Below the pieces are notes generated by a model that saw nothing but the letters and a program-made list of their open reading frames with translations, was not told where the DNA came from and searched no databases. Below, in pieces: positions 8,491 to 16,282 of a stretch of DNA of 64,000 bases. The stretch covers positions 682,001 through 746,000 of the forward strand of contig NZ_CP082276.1 in NCBI RefSeq assembly GCF_023746615.1, read 5' to 3'. The DNA comes from Grimontia kaedaensis (lineage in GTDB: Bacteria; Pseudomonadota; Gammaproteobacteria; Enterobacterales; Vibrionaceae). Each line of letters starts with the position of its first letter. Positions within the stretch are counted from its first letter, which is position 1. A program made the position numbers and the translations under genes.

Positions 8491-9903
8491 TTATGCGGCT
8501 TTCCAACTGCCATTATTCACCAAGTTGTCGGTGACTTTATCAATGGCTTTCTTGGCACGGGCGACGATTTCATCAATATCTCCACGGTCGACCACTAATG
8601 GTGGGGCAAATCCCAGAATGTCGCCATGTGGCATTGCCCGTGCAATCAGCCCTTGCTCCATACAGGCCGCCGCGATTTGTGGGCCCACTTTTAGGTTAGG
8701 GGCAAAGTGCTCGCGTTTGTATTTGTTGCTGGAAAACTCCAGCGCATGCAGCAAGCCAATTCCGCGGCTGTCACCCACCAATGGATGGTTGGCAAACGTC
8801 GCCTGCATTTGCTGCTGGAAGTAAGCACCCGTATCCCGTGCATTGGTGGTCAGGTTCTCGCGCTCGATAATATCGAGATTGCATAGTGCCGACGCTGCTC
8901 CGAGCGGATGGCCGGAATAGGTGTAACCATGGCCAATCGCTCCCCATTTGTCAGTGCCATCTTCCAGCACTTTCCAAACACGCTCACCAACCATCACACC
9001 AGATAGTGGTTGATAAGCGGATGTCAGGCCTTTAGCGACGGTGATTAAGTCCGGTTTCATGTCGTACATGATCGAACCGAAATCTGCGCCCAGACGACCA
9101 AAGCCACATACCACTTCGTCTGAAATCAGCAGAATGTCGTATTTATCCAGTACCTTGCGGATTTCCTGCCAGTAGCCTTCTGGTGGTGGAACAATGCCGC
9201 CCGTTCCTAACACAGGCTCACCGATCATGGCTGCCACAGTCTCTGGGCCTTCAGCGAGGATCATTTTTTCAAGCTCGTCAGCGCAATGTTTCGAGAATTC
9301 GCGCTCTGTCATTCCATCGTCTTCGCGGCGATAGTAATAGGGCGCGAGGGTGTGTTTGATACGCTCGAGCGGCAGATCAAAATGTGCATGGAACAGAGGA
9401 AGACCAGTCAATGAACCTGACGCGATACTCGAACCATGATAACCACGGTCACGGGAAATGATTTTCTTTTTCTCTGGCAACCCACGTGTGTTGTTGTAGT
9501 ACCAAACCAGTTTGAGCTGAGTTTCGTTCGCATCACTACCAGACATGCCGTAATACACCTTACTCATGCCTTGGCCTGCCATTTTCAGAATGCGCTCAGA
9601 AAGGGTAATCAAGGCTTCGTTAGTGTGACCGACATAGGTGTGATAGTAGGCGAGCTTTTTAGCCTGCTCATAAATCGCCTCGGCCATTTCCTCGCGTCCA
9701 TAACCAATGTTGACGCAATACAGGCCAGCAAACCCATCAATCAGTTCAACGCCTTCAGAATCCTGAATACGAATGCCTTTGGCATGAGTGATAATGCGGC
9801 CAGCCATTTCGCCGTGTGCATATTGTTTGAGGTGTGTCGATGCATGAAAGACGTTCTGACGGTCAATCTCTAGCAGCGCTTTGGTATCAATTTTATTGTT
9901 CAT
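8491..9903 (-). CDS. doeD: Diaminobutyrate transaminase of ectoine degradation (DoeD), class III aminotransferase
   Basis: 470 aa from ATG at 9903, preceded on the minus strand by AAGGAA. The longer frame upstream lies inside the preceding gene. It is a PLP-dependent class III aminotransferase: ISDEVVCGFGR supplies the PLP-ring Asp and TVAKGLTSAYQPLSG the Schiff-base Lys. The best assignment comes from context. It is last in a doeA-doeB-doeX-doeC-doeD cluster, where DoeD converts L-2,4-diaminobutyrate to aspartate semialdehyde. Its start is 13 bp after the doeC stop. On sequence alone it could be another omega-amino-acid:pyruvate aminotransferase; the cluster argues for DoeD. Confidence 0.85.
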   Translation of the reverse strand: MNNKIDTKALLEIDRQNVFHASTHLKQYAHGEMAGRIITHAKGIRIQDSEGVELIDGFAGLYCVNIGYGREEMAEAIYEQAKKLAYYHTYVGHTNEALITLSERILKMAGQGMSKVYYGMSGSDANETQLKLVWYYNNTRGLPEKKKIISRDRGYHGSSIASGSLTGLPLFHAHFDLPLERIKHTLAPYYYRREDDGMTEREFSKHCADELEKMILAEGPETVAAMIGEPVLGTGGIVPPPEGYWQEIRKVLDKYDILLISDEVVCGFGRLGADFGSIMYDMKPDLITVAKGLTSAYQPLSGVMVGERVWKVLEDGTDKWGAIGHGYTYSGHPLGAASALCNLDIIERENLTTNARDTGAYFQQQMQATFANHPLVGDSRGIGLLHALEFSSNKYKREHFAPNLKVGPQIAAACMEQGLIARAMPHGDILGFAPPLVVDRGDIDEIVARAKKAIDKVTDNLVNNGSWKAA

Positions 9904-9916
9904 AGTGAAGTTCCTT

Positions 9917-11431
9917 CTAGCATCCGCTGGCAGTGTCGAGACCGCCCAGACAGTAGTATTTAATTTCGCTGTATTCATCGAAGCCGTGGCGGCTGCCTTC
10001 GCGCCCAAGACCGGATTGTTTCATCCCGCCGAAGGGAATAGGGTGTCCCGTCATCTTGACGCTATTGACGCTGACCATGCCGAACTCAAGGCCTCGCATT
10101 AGCTTCCAGATGTCGCGAATATCGTGGCCATAGATATAAGCTGCCAAGCCGTATTCAGTGTCATTTGCAGACTCAATCAAGGCGTCCAAATCGTCATAGC
10201 CGAGCACACCCGCTACCGGGCAGAAATTTTCCTCGCGGAATACCGCCATTTCTGGTGTGACGTTGGTGAGTAGCACTGGGTTAAAGAAATTCGCCCCAGG
10301 CACTTTCTTGTGGCTCGTGGCAATCAAGGTCGCACCTTTCGCGAGTGCGTCATCTACCAGCATTTGAGCTTTCTCAGCTGCCTGAGCATTGATGAGAGGA
10401 CCAATGTCCGTGGTTTTCTGCATGCCGTTACCCACGCGCAGCTTTTGCATCTCGGTCGCGAAGGCATCAATAAATGCATCATAATGTTGGCGAGGGATGT
10501 AAATGCGATTTGCCGCTAGGCAATCCTGCCCGGAAGTTTGGAACTTAGCATCAATCGCCGCTTTAGCTGCCTGCTTGATGTCCATGTCTGGCAGCACAAT
10601 GAAAGGGGCATTGCCGCCCAATTCCATTGAACACTTTTTCACTGTGTTTGCGCTTTGCTGAAGCAGCAATTTTCCGACCCTGGTTGAGCCTGTAAAAGAG
10701 AGTGCTTTGACCTTATCTGACGCGCACAGCACTTCAGAAATCATGGGTGCATCGCCAGTGACGACATTGAAGACGCCTGATGGAATACCCGCGCGCTCGG
10801 CTAATTCAGCCAATGCGAGGGCAGAGAAAGGGGTTTCGTTTGCGGGTTTCACCACCACGGTACAACCAATCGCGAGTGCCGCCGCAGCCTTTCGTGTGAT
10901 CATCGCGTTGGGGAAATTCCATGGTGTGATAAGGGCAGCAACACCAATAGGTTCACGCAGTGTTGCTAGCTGCGCGTTAGGAATATGGCTAGGCATGGTT
11001 TCGCCATATGCCCGTTTGGCCTCTTCAGCAAACCAACTGACAAAGGAGGCGCCGTAGTCGATTTCTCCGCGAGCCTCATCGAGGGTTTTGCCTTGCTCCA
11101 ATACCATCAAATGCGCGAGATCTTCACAGTTATCGAGCAACAAGTCGTGCCAAGACATCAACTTAGTGGCACGTTGTTCTGCGGACAGCGCGCGCCATTT
11201 TTTGAACGCTTTGTCTGCGGCATTAATAGCGCTATCTATCTGCGGTTTTCGAAGTGCTGTAACATATCCAATCACGTCATCATCGGCTGGATTGGTAACA
11301 GCGATGTCTTTGTTTCCTGCGACCCACTTACCGTTGATGTAGGCGAGTTGACGGAACAGGCGTGCGTCACGCAAGTGGTCGAGCACGGCATCCGTCGCTT
11401 TCCCATCATGGGGCAAATTCAATGCGGCCAT
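9917..11431 (-). CDS. doeC: Aspartate-semialdehyde dehydrogenase of ectoine degradation (DoeC), GabD-like ALDH
   Basis: 504 aa from ATG 11431, with GGGAGGT six bases upstream on the minus strand. An aldehyde dehydrogenase with the catalytic Glu in MELGGNAPFIV and catalytic Cys in SGQDCLAANR. It also has the Rossmann/NAD region around TPWNFPNAMITRKAAAALA and FTGSTRVGKLL. It is most like succinate-semialdehyde dehydrogenases (GabD); DoeC is known to come from that group and oxidises aspartate semialdehyde to aspartate. Position between doeX and doeD supports this over a GABA-shunt role. A 175-bp gap before it may hold its own promoter. Confidence 0.85.
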   Translation of the reverse strand: MAALNLPHDGKATDAVLDHLRDARLFRQLAYINGKWVAGNKDIAVTNPADDDVIGYVTALRKPQIDSAINAADKAFKKWRALSAEQRATKLMSWHDLLLDNCEDLAHLMVLEQGKTLDEARGEIDYGASFVSWFAEEAKRAYGETMPSHIPNAQLATLREPIGVAALITPWNFPNAMITRKAAAALAIGCTVVVKPANETPFSALALAELAERAGIPSGVFNVVTGDAPMISEVLCASDKVKALSFTGSTRVGKLLLQQSANTVKKCSMELGGNAPFIVLPDMDIKQAAKAAIDAKFQTSGQDCLAANRIYIPRQHYDAFIDAFATEMQKLRVGNGMQKTTDIGPLINAQAAEKAQMLVDDALAKGATLIATSHKKVPGANFFNPVLLTNVTPEMAVFREENFCPVAGVLGYDDLDALIESANDTEYGLAAYIYGHDIRDIWKLMRGLEFGMVSVNSVKMTGHPIPFGGMKQSGLGREGSRHGFDEYSEIKYYCLGGLDTASGC

Positions 11432-11539
11432 AAGTTGACCTCCCAAAGCAAAATGATGTTCTCAGTAGAACTTTAAGCCAGCATCTGGGAATGGGTTTTC
11501 TGTATTAGGGGGCTGTGGTTGGTGATTTTTCGGATTTTC

Positions 11540-11572
11540 AGCCGAAAACTTAGTGTTTTTTCTGTTTCGGCT
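11540..11572. promoter_or_regulatory. Inverted repeat upstream of doeC, possible regulator site
   Basis: AGCCGAAA (11540-11547) and TTTCGGCT (11565-11572) form a perfect 8-bp inverted repeat in the 175-bp gap between doeX and doeC. It lacks a U-tract on the minus strand, so a terminator for doeX is unlikely. A DoeX operator is one guess. Confidence 0.3.
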
Positions 11573-11606
11573 TTAATTAACTGAAAAATAGAGAATATAT
11601 TCGCCG

Positions 11607-12086
11607 TTATTCAGCGAGGCTTTCGTCGATATCGAGTGATTGTGGTGTTTGTTTGATGGTTTTGGTAACGATGTAGGTGTAGTAGCGCTCTATGCCTAAA
11701 TCTGACATTAGCCAACTATCAATCAGTCGTTGGTACTGGTCGATGTCTTTTGCCATGACACGGATGATGTAATCTACTCCTCCGCCTGTGGCGAAACAAT
11801 CCGCTACTTCTGCGCAATCCTGCATGGTTTGTTCGAAACGTTGGAAACTGGTTGCGTGATGTTTGCCAAGTGTCACCTCGACCATCACAGGCGTTTTTTT
11901 GGCAAAGAGGTCGGCATTGATTTTGGCGCCATAGCCTTCAATGATGCCTGCTTCTTCAAGGCGTTTAACACGTTCCCAGCAAGGGCTGACCGACAAGTTT
12001 ATGGATTCTGCGAGATTGGATTTAGTTATCCTTCCGTCTCTGGATAAGATTTGCAGAATTTTGATGTCATATCGATCAAGCTTCAT
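11607..12086 (-). CDS. doeX: Lrp/AsnC-family regulator of ectoine catabolism (DoeX)
   Basis: 159 aa. The N-terminal winged helix-turn-helix (about 1-60) starts LDRYDIKILQILSRDGRITKSNLAESINLSVSPCWERVKRLEEAGII, typical of Lrp/AsnC. The C-terminal RAM/AsnC effector domain contains GGGVDYIIRVMAKDIDQYQRLIDSWL. The start ATG at 12086 has GGGAG six bases upstream. It lies inside the doe cluster in the place of doeX of Halomonas elongata, an Lrp-type regulator of ectoine breakdown. The effector is probably a pathway intermediate such as diaminobutyrate (inference). A terminator-like hairpin sits just upstream in its transcript. Confidence 0.88.
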   Translation of the reverse strand: MKLDRYDIKILQILSRDGRITKSNLAESINLSVSPCWERVKRLEEAGIIEGYGAKINADLFAKKTPVMVEVTLGKHHATSFQRFEQTMQDCAEVADCFATGGGVDYIIRVMAKDIDQYQRLIDSWLMSDLGIERYYTYIVTKTIKQTPQSLDIDESLAE

Positions 12087-12100
12087 CCATTACTCCCAGA

Positions 12101-12131
12101 AAAATAAAGAAAACCACGCATATAAGCGTGG
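12101..12131 (-). terminator. Terminator/attenuator between doeB and doeX
   Basis: On the minus strand GCCACGC and GCGTGG (12126-12131 with 12114-12119, loop of six) form a stem followed by a T-rich tract (12113-12101). It lies 27 bases after the doeB stop and ends only 15 bases before the doeX start, so it probably lowers rather than abolishes readthrough. Confidence 0.65.
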
Positions 12132-12157
12132 CATATAGACTGGGGTAGAAGCGAGTT

Positions 12158-13165
12158 TTATTCGACAGTTTTGGCGATAACCGCAAAAGTATCGCCGATA
12201 CTGATGTTCGAGGCGTGCCGTCTGGCCGCCAGAATGCCTCCAATGGTAGCGCGATAATAGGCAGGTGTTTGTCCTGTTCGATCGGTGGAATAAATACGTG
12301 CAATCAGGTCGCCTTCTTTGATCTCATCACCCAGGCTTACACACATTTCCAGAATGCCGTTATGTTCGCTTTGTAGATATGCATCTTTATCTGGAATTTC
12401 CAGCGAGACGGGCTCACTTGGCGGGTCGATATAGTTTTTCTGCAAGATGCCGCTGTAAACCAGAAAATTGTGGATACCACGATCTGCTATCGCGATGGTG
12501 TCGGGGGTGGTGGTGCCACCGCCACGAAGCTCGGTGGTAACGAACACCTTGCCTTTGGATTCAACAGCGGTGTCGTAAAGCTTGGTGGGGTCCATTTCTT
12601 CCATAAAGAAAGTATATGGTGCGCCGAATAAACGTGCTCCTTCAATACAGCGAAATTCCTGCGCTTTGTTTTTTAAGCGGTGAGCTGCAGCAAAAGGAAT
12701 GATATCCAGCGTTTTACCGCCAGAGTGAATATCTAATGCTGTATCACACATCGGGATCAGATGACGGGTGAAATAATCCGCCATGCGTTCAGTCATTCCA
12801 CCATAAGGATGACCAGGAAAGGCGCGGTTCATATTGCCATTATCAATCGGTGAAACCCGTGCCGATGCTTGAACCGCTGGCGCATTCATCATTGGAATGA
12901 TGATTATTCTTCCCCGAATTTGCTTCGGTTTGAGCTTACTGGTGAGCTTTAACAGCGAAGTGATTCCCTCGTACTCATCGCCATGATTCCCGCCGGTCAG
13001 CAGCGCAGTTTGTCCATCTCCGTTTTTGATGACGGTGATGGGCGTCATGATCGCGCCCCACGCTGAATCATTGTGCGAGTAGGGTAATTTTAGAAATCCG
13101 TGCTGAATCCCGTCAGCATCAAAATCGACAGTGGCTGAAACTGAACTTGGCGGTAATTTAGGCAT
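12158..13165 (-). CDS. doeB: N-acetyl-diaminobutyrate deacetylase (DoeB), succinylglutamate desuccinylase/aspartoacylase family
   Basis: 335 aa. Zinc-site motifs are visible: GGNHGDEYEG supplies His and Glu, and ALDIHSGG supplies the second His. These are diagnostic of the AstE/AspA family of zinc acyl-hydrolases. In ectoine breakdown DoeB removes the acetyl group from N-alpha-acetyl-L-2,4-diaminobutyrate to give diaminobutyrate. The C-terminal third has a biotinyl/lipoyl-like beta segment (EHNGILEMCVSLGDEIKEGDLIARIY). It lies 25 bp after doeA on the same strand, so the two are surely co-transcribed. Confidence 0.9.
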   Translation of the reverse strand: MPKLPPSSVSATVDFDADGIQHGFLKLPYSHNDSAWGAIMTPITVIKNGDGQTALLTGGNHGDEYEGITSLLKLTSKLKPKQIRGRIIIIPMMNAPAVQASARVSPIDNGNMNRAFPGHPYGGMTERMADYFTRHLIPMCDTALDIHSGGKTLDIIPFAAAHRLKNKAQEFRCIEGARLFGAPYTFFMEEMDPTKLYDTAVESKGKVFVTTELRGGGTTTPDTIAIADRGIHNFLVYSGILQKNYIDPPSEPVSLEIPDKDAYLQSEHNGILEMCVSLGDEIKEGDLIARIYSTDRTGQTPAYYRATIGGILAARRHASNISIGDTFAVIAKTVE

Positions 13166-13190
13166 GACAAAATAATCCGTTTCTGTTCAC

Positions 13191-14378
13191 TCAATGTTTA
13201 ACAAATAGCTGACGAGGGAATTCGCAGAGTGTCTCAGCGCCACGCCTTGTGATCACGATGCTCTCTGTGGTCTCCATTCCCCAATCATCCATCCACAATC
13301 CGGGCATAAAATGGAACGTCATGCCTTCTTTCAATACCGTGCTATCGGTTGGACGCAGGCTCATGGTTCTTTCGCCCCAATCGGGCGGATAACTGAGTCC
13401 AATAGGGTAGCCACAACGCGAACCTCCACGGTCAAAGCCGTATTTTTCCATTGTCGCATTGAGTGCCGCTGCAATATCACCGCAAGTATTACCGGGTCTG
13501 GCGACTGCCATGCCAGCTTCCAAGCCTTCATTGAGCGCATCATTGGCACGCTTGAAATGGTCTTCTGGCTCACCGAGATAGATGGTACGCGAAAGCGGGC
13601 AGTGGTATCTGCGATGAACACCAGCCATTTCGATGAAGGTGCCTTCACCGGATTTGAACGGCCTGTCATCCCAGGTCAAATGAGGCGCTGATGCGTCTAC
13701 ACCAGACGGTAAAAGCGGCACAATGGCAGAGTAATCGCCGAAGTGGCCATCATGTCCCATCACCGCATGTTTATTGATTTCCGCGACAAGAATGTGTTTC
13801 GGTAGCCCTGGCTCAATGAGCTCGTAAGCGACGCGATGCATGTTCTCCACAATTCTTGCTGCAGCACGCATGTAGTAAAGTTCTTGGTCCGATTTTTCAG
13901 CGCGGCACCAATTCACTAGCCCTGTCGCATCCGCAAAAGAGGCGTTGGGAAGATTATCCTGAAGCGATTCATAGGCCGTGGCGCTGAAGTAGTAGTTGTC
14001 TTTTTCCACCCCGATACGGCCTCTGTCCCAAAGCTTTTCGTACAATACAGCGTTGGCAAGGTATTCCATAGGATGAAGGGGAGGGTTCATCACATAGTGG
14101 TCGGGATAGCCGATAACATTGTCATGGCTCATGTAAACAGTGCGTCGAGCGCCATTGGCATCTTGGCTCCTACCAAACCATAGCGGATCGCCTGTATGCC
14201 CAATAACAACGCACTGCGGGACGTAAAACGACCAGCCGTCATATCCGGTCAACCACGCCATATTTGAAGGGTCGTGAATGATAAGTAAATCCAATTCACG
14301 GTTTTCCATGGCCGCACGAACTTTCGCCAGCCGGACGCTGAACTCATCAAGCGTAAAATTAAGCACAACGTCACTCAT
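13191..14378 (-). CDS. doeA: Ectoine hydrolase (DoeA), M24/creatinase fold
   Basis: 395 aa from ATG 14378, which has AGGAG eight bases upstream; the longer frame adds residues without support. The fold is creatinase/prolidase-like (M24): N-terminal domain to about 155, then the pita-bread domain with HFGDYSAIVPLLPSGVDASAPHLTW, GVHRRYHCPLSRTIYLG and METTESIVI. Several M24 metal ligands are replaced, as in the ectoine hydrolase branch. DoeA opens the ectoine ring to N-acetyl-diaminobutyrate. It is the first gene of the cluster. No ectoine transporter gene (teaABC or uehABC type) is in the window. Confidence 0.9.
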   Translation of the reverse strand: MSDVVLNFTLDEFSVRLAKVRAAMENRELDLLIIHDPSNMAWLTGYDGWSFYVPQCVVIGHTGDPLWFGRSQDANGARRTVYMSHDNVIGYPDHYVMNPPLHPMEYLANAVLYEKLWDRGRIGVEKDNYYFSATAYESLQDNLPNASFADATGLVNWCRAEKSDQELYYMRAAARIVENMHRVAYELIEPGLPKHILVAEINKHAVMGHDGHFGDYSAIVPLLPSGVDASAPHLTWDDRPFKSGEGTFIEMAGVHRRYHCPLSRTIYLGEPEDHFKRANDALNEGLEAGMAVARPGNTCGDIAAALNATMEKYGFDRGGSRCGYPIGLSYPPDWGERTMSLRPTDSTVLKEGMTFHFMPGLWMDDWGMETTESIVITRRGAETLCEFPRQLFVKH

Positions 14379-15026
14379 GCCCCATGCTCCTTTTGGTACC
14401 GCCCATACAGGACGAACGTTGACATACAGAGTCATCGCCAGTTATCGCTATGGGTCTTGTTGGGGCGACTTATCGCTCAGACCAGATAACTGTTTTGCCT
14501 CTCAGCTTTGCGCTACCCGTTTTCATTTTTGCTGTGCGGATGCGCTGCTATTTTTGTCACCTTTCTCTGTTGCTATGTAACGCAAGTCATTTGCGTCTCA
14601 TTACTTACACTTACACCACTGTTCAAAAAACAGTCAATATTAATTTACTCTGTAGTTTGTAAGATCGAGCACTAATCGCGGCTCGACACGGCTGAAAGTC
14701 TCGGTTTCTCATTTTTGATACGCAACTGCGGAAATTTCTGAACTTTGCAATCAGCTAGCATAAATCAGACCGAATTTTTATCGAACTCGATACGGTTCAA
14801 AGATATAGCGGATAAAAAGCGGTAGTATCTTTGGTCTTGAATCTTTCTGAACTCATGGAGCGCAAGCCAATGTTGAATTGCTAATCACCTTAAATTTATG
14901 CCTTTGTTTTTATGCTTAATTTTATCTGGTGATGACGCGATCCATCATGGTGAGCTTTGTTATTGTTTTGTTTACACCCATGCTTACCCTTTGATACGTC
15001 GTTGATCGCCAAACATGGAGCCACAT
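14379..15026. promoter_or_regulatory. Divergent region between doeA and kinase gene, with two small palindromes
   Basis: 648 bases without a credible gene. Candidate protein-binding repeats are CGCAA-N5-TTGCG at 14581-14595 and ACTGTT-N5-AACAGT at 14618-14634, about 200-250 bp upstream of doeA. Lrp-type regulators bind arrays of weak palindromes, so these could be DoeX sites. The rest, AT-rich around 14860-14930, shows nothing else I can name. Confidence 0.35.
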
Positions 15027-15794
15027 ATGGAAAAACTCTCTGGCGGTCGTGACGGCATTTATCGGACGAGAAGTCACGTTATTCGTCCCGCTAACCAAAC
15101 GAGCCAAACAATTCACAGCCTATTGAGTCATCTTCATCGACAAGGCTTTCATCAGTGCCCGAAACCCATTGCGCTTGACCATGAGCATGAAACAGTAAGT
15201 TTTGCTGAGGGGCAGGTTTACAACTATCCGCTTCAAGGTAATGTTGCATCAAAACAGGCGTTAACAAGTGCGGCAAATTTACTCAGACAAATGCACGATG
15301 CGTCTGCTTCTTTTGTCGAGGGTTTAAGGGGGGATGAAAATTGGCTGCTTCCGATAAGAAAACCGGCGGAAGTAATTTGCCACGGCGATTTCGCGCCATA
15401 CAACCTCGTTCTTAATGGGGAAGAAGCAGTGAGCGTGATTGATTTTGATACCGCCCATCCTGCACCGAGAGTCTGGGATTTAGCCTATGCGATCTATTGT
15501 TGGGCACCTTTTAAGACCCATGAATTCGATAAAATGGGGACATTGGATGATCAGATCGCCCGAGCTGGCATGTTTTGCAAAGCATATGGCGCGACCCAAG
15601 GTATGTTAAGTAACTTGCCTGATGTCATGATCGAAAGATTGCAGGCTTTGGTTTCGTTTATGCGAGAAGAAGCAGAGAAGGGGAACGCGGCATTTCAACA
15701 GAACTTAGAAGATGGACACCACTTAGCCTACGAGAAAGATATTCAATATATTTCTCAAAATAAACAAATGTTTTTAACTGAGTTGACGAAATAA
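15027..15794 (+). CDS. APH-family (aminoglycoside phosphotransferase-like) small-molecule kinase
   Basis: 255 aa from ATG 15027, with GGAG at 15017-15020; an in-frame ATG at 15015 has no ribosome-binding site. The catalytic loop CHGDFAPYN and metal-binding DFDTAHPAPRVWDLAYA are the hallmarks of the APH/choline-kinase fold. The N-lobe is short. Members phosphorylate antibiotics, choline, sugars or amino acids, and the substrate here cannot be told. The gene is divergent from doeA across 648 bp, so a link to ectoine is possible but unsupported. It does not look like a known resistance enzyme. Confidence 0.8.
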   Translation: MEKLSGGRDGIYRTRSHVIRPANQTSQTIHSLLSHLHRQGFHQCPKPIALDHEHETVSFAEGQVYNYPLQGNVASKQALTSAANLLRQMHDASASFVEGLRGDENWLLPIRKPAEVICHGDFAPYNLVLNGEEAVSVIDFDTAHPAPRVWDLAYAIYCWAPFKTHEFDKMGTLDDQIARAGMFCKAYGATQGMLSNLPDVMIERLQALVSFMREEAEKGNAAFQQNLEDGHHLAYEKDIQYISQNKQMFLTELTK

Positions 15795-16282
15795 ATTAAC
15801 TATTAGCACATATACCCAAACAACCTGAAGGTGCGGGATTCAGCGAGATTGACTGGCGTTGTGATTGCGGCGTTCCTTTGCCAGTGTAGTCATCTCCATC
15901 AAAAAGGAACAACAAAGGGCACGGCGCTAGTCAATCTCGCCCGAAGGGAGGCCCTCAATGCGCCCACGTCTTCGTTAAATTCCAAGAAAATAGAACGACT
16001 ATTCTTCGCGAGATTTGCCTCGAATTGAACGCATTGATGACCTCTGAACTCAAGCATCTTAAGGTCGTTTGGGTATAATATCATTAACGGCGATGTCTAT
16101 TTAAATAGCTTCGCTGTTGATTTTTCTGGTTGGTTGCGAATAATTAATTTTATTAACAGTAAGTAAAAATCTTTTCGATGAATTAATATTAAATTTCCAT
16201 CTATTTTTAATTGAGAGCATCTAATCCCACATATATAATCCGCCAACTTTTTTGGCCTTGCTCCGAGAGCTAACTCATCAAT
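15795..16282. other. Intergenic region with palindromic repeat, upstream of second EIIC-EAL gene
   Basis: No gene. Most of it is the repeat element at 15812-16076. The remaining 206 bases before the EIIC-EAL start are AT-rich and presumably carry its promoter, but I see no clear -35/-10 pair. Confidence 0.5.
15812..16076. repeat. MITE-like palindromic repeat, long copy A (265 bp)
   Basis: Terminal inverted repeats of about 20-23 bp: it starts ATACCCAAACAACCTGAAG and ends with the near-complement (rightmost GGTCGTTTGGGTAT). A second long copy lies at 62914-63177 and a 45-bp mini copy at 47953-47997. The interior is self-complementary. GAGATTGACT pairs with AGTCAATCTC, and GTTCCTTT pairs with AAAGGAAC inside it. 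TCAATGCG pairs with CGCATTGA in the right half. Open frames crossing it are not genes. It encodes no transposase, so any movement would need help from elsewhere. Confidence 0.85.

Noticed and set aside
9436..9873. 145-codon plus-strand frame inside doeD
   Set aside because: Antisense shadow of a clear aminotransferase gene, no start signal and no family resemblance.
15831..16084. Open frames on both strands inside the 265-bp repeat
   Set aside because: They follow from the repeat sequence, start without ribosome-binding sites and are not kept in the second copy.
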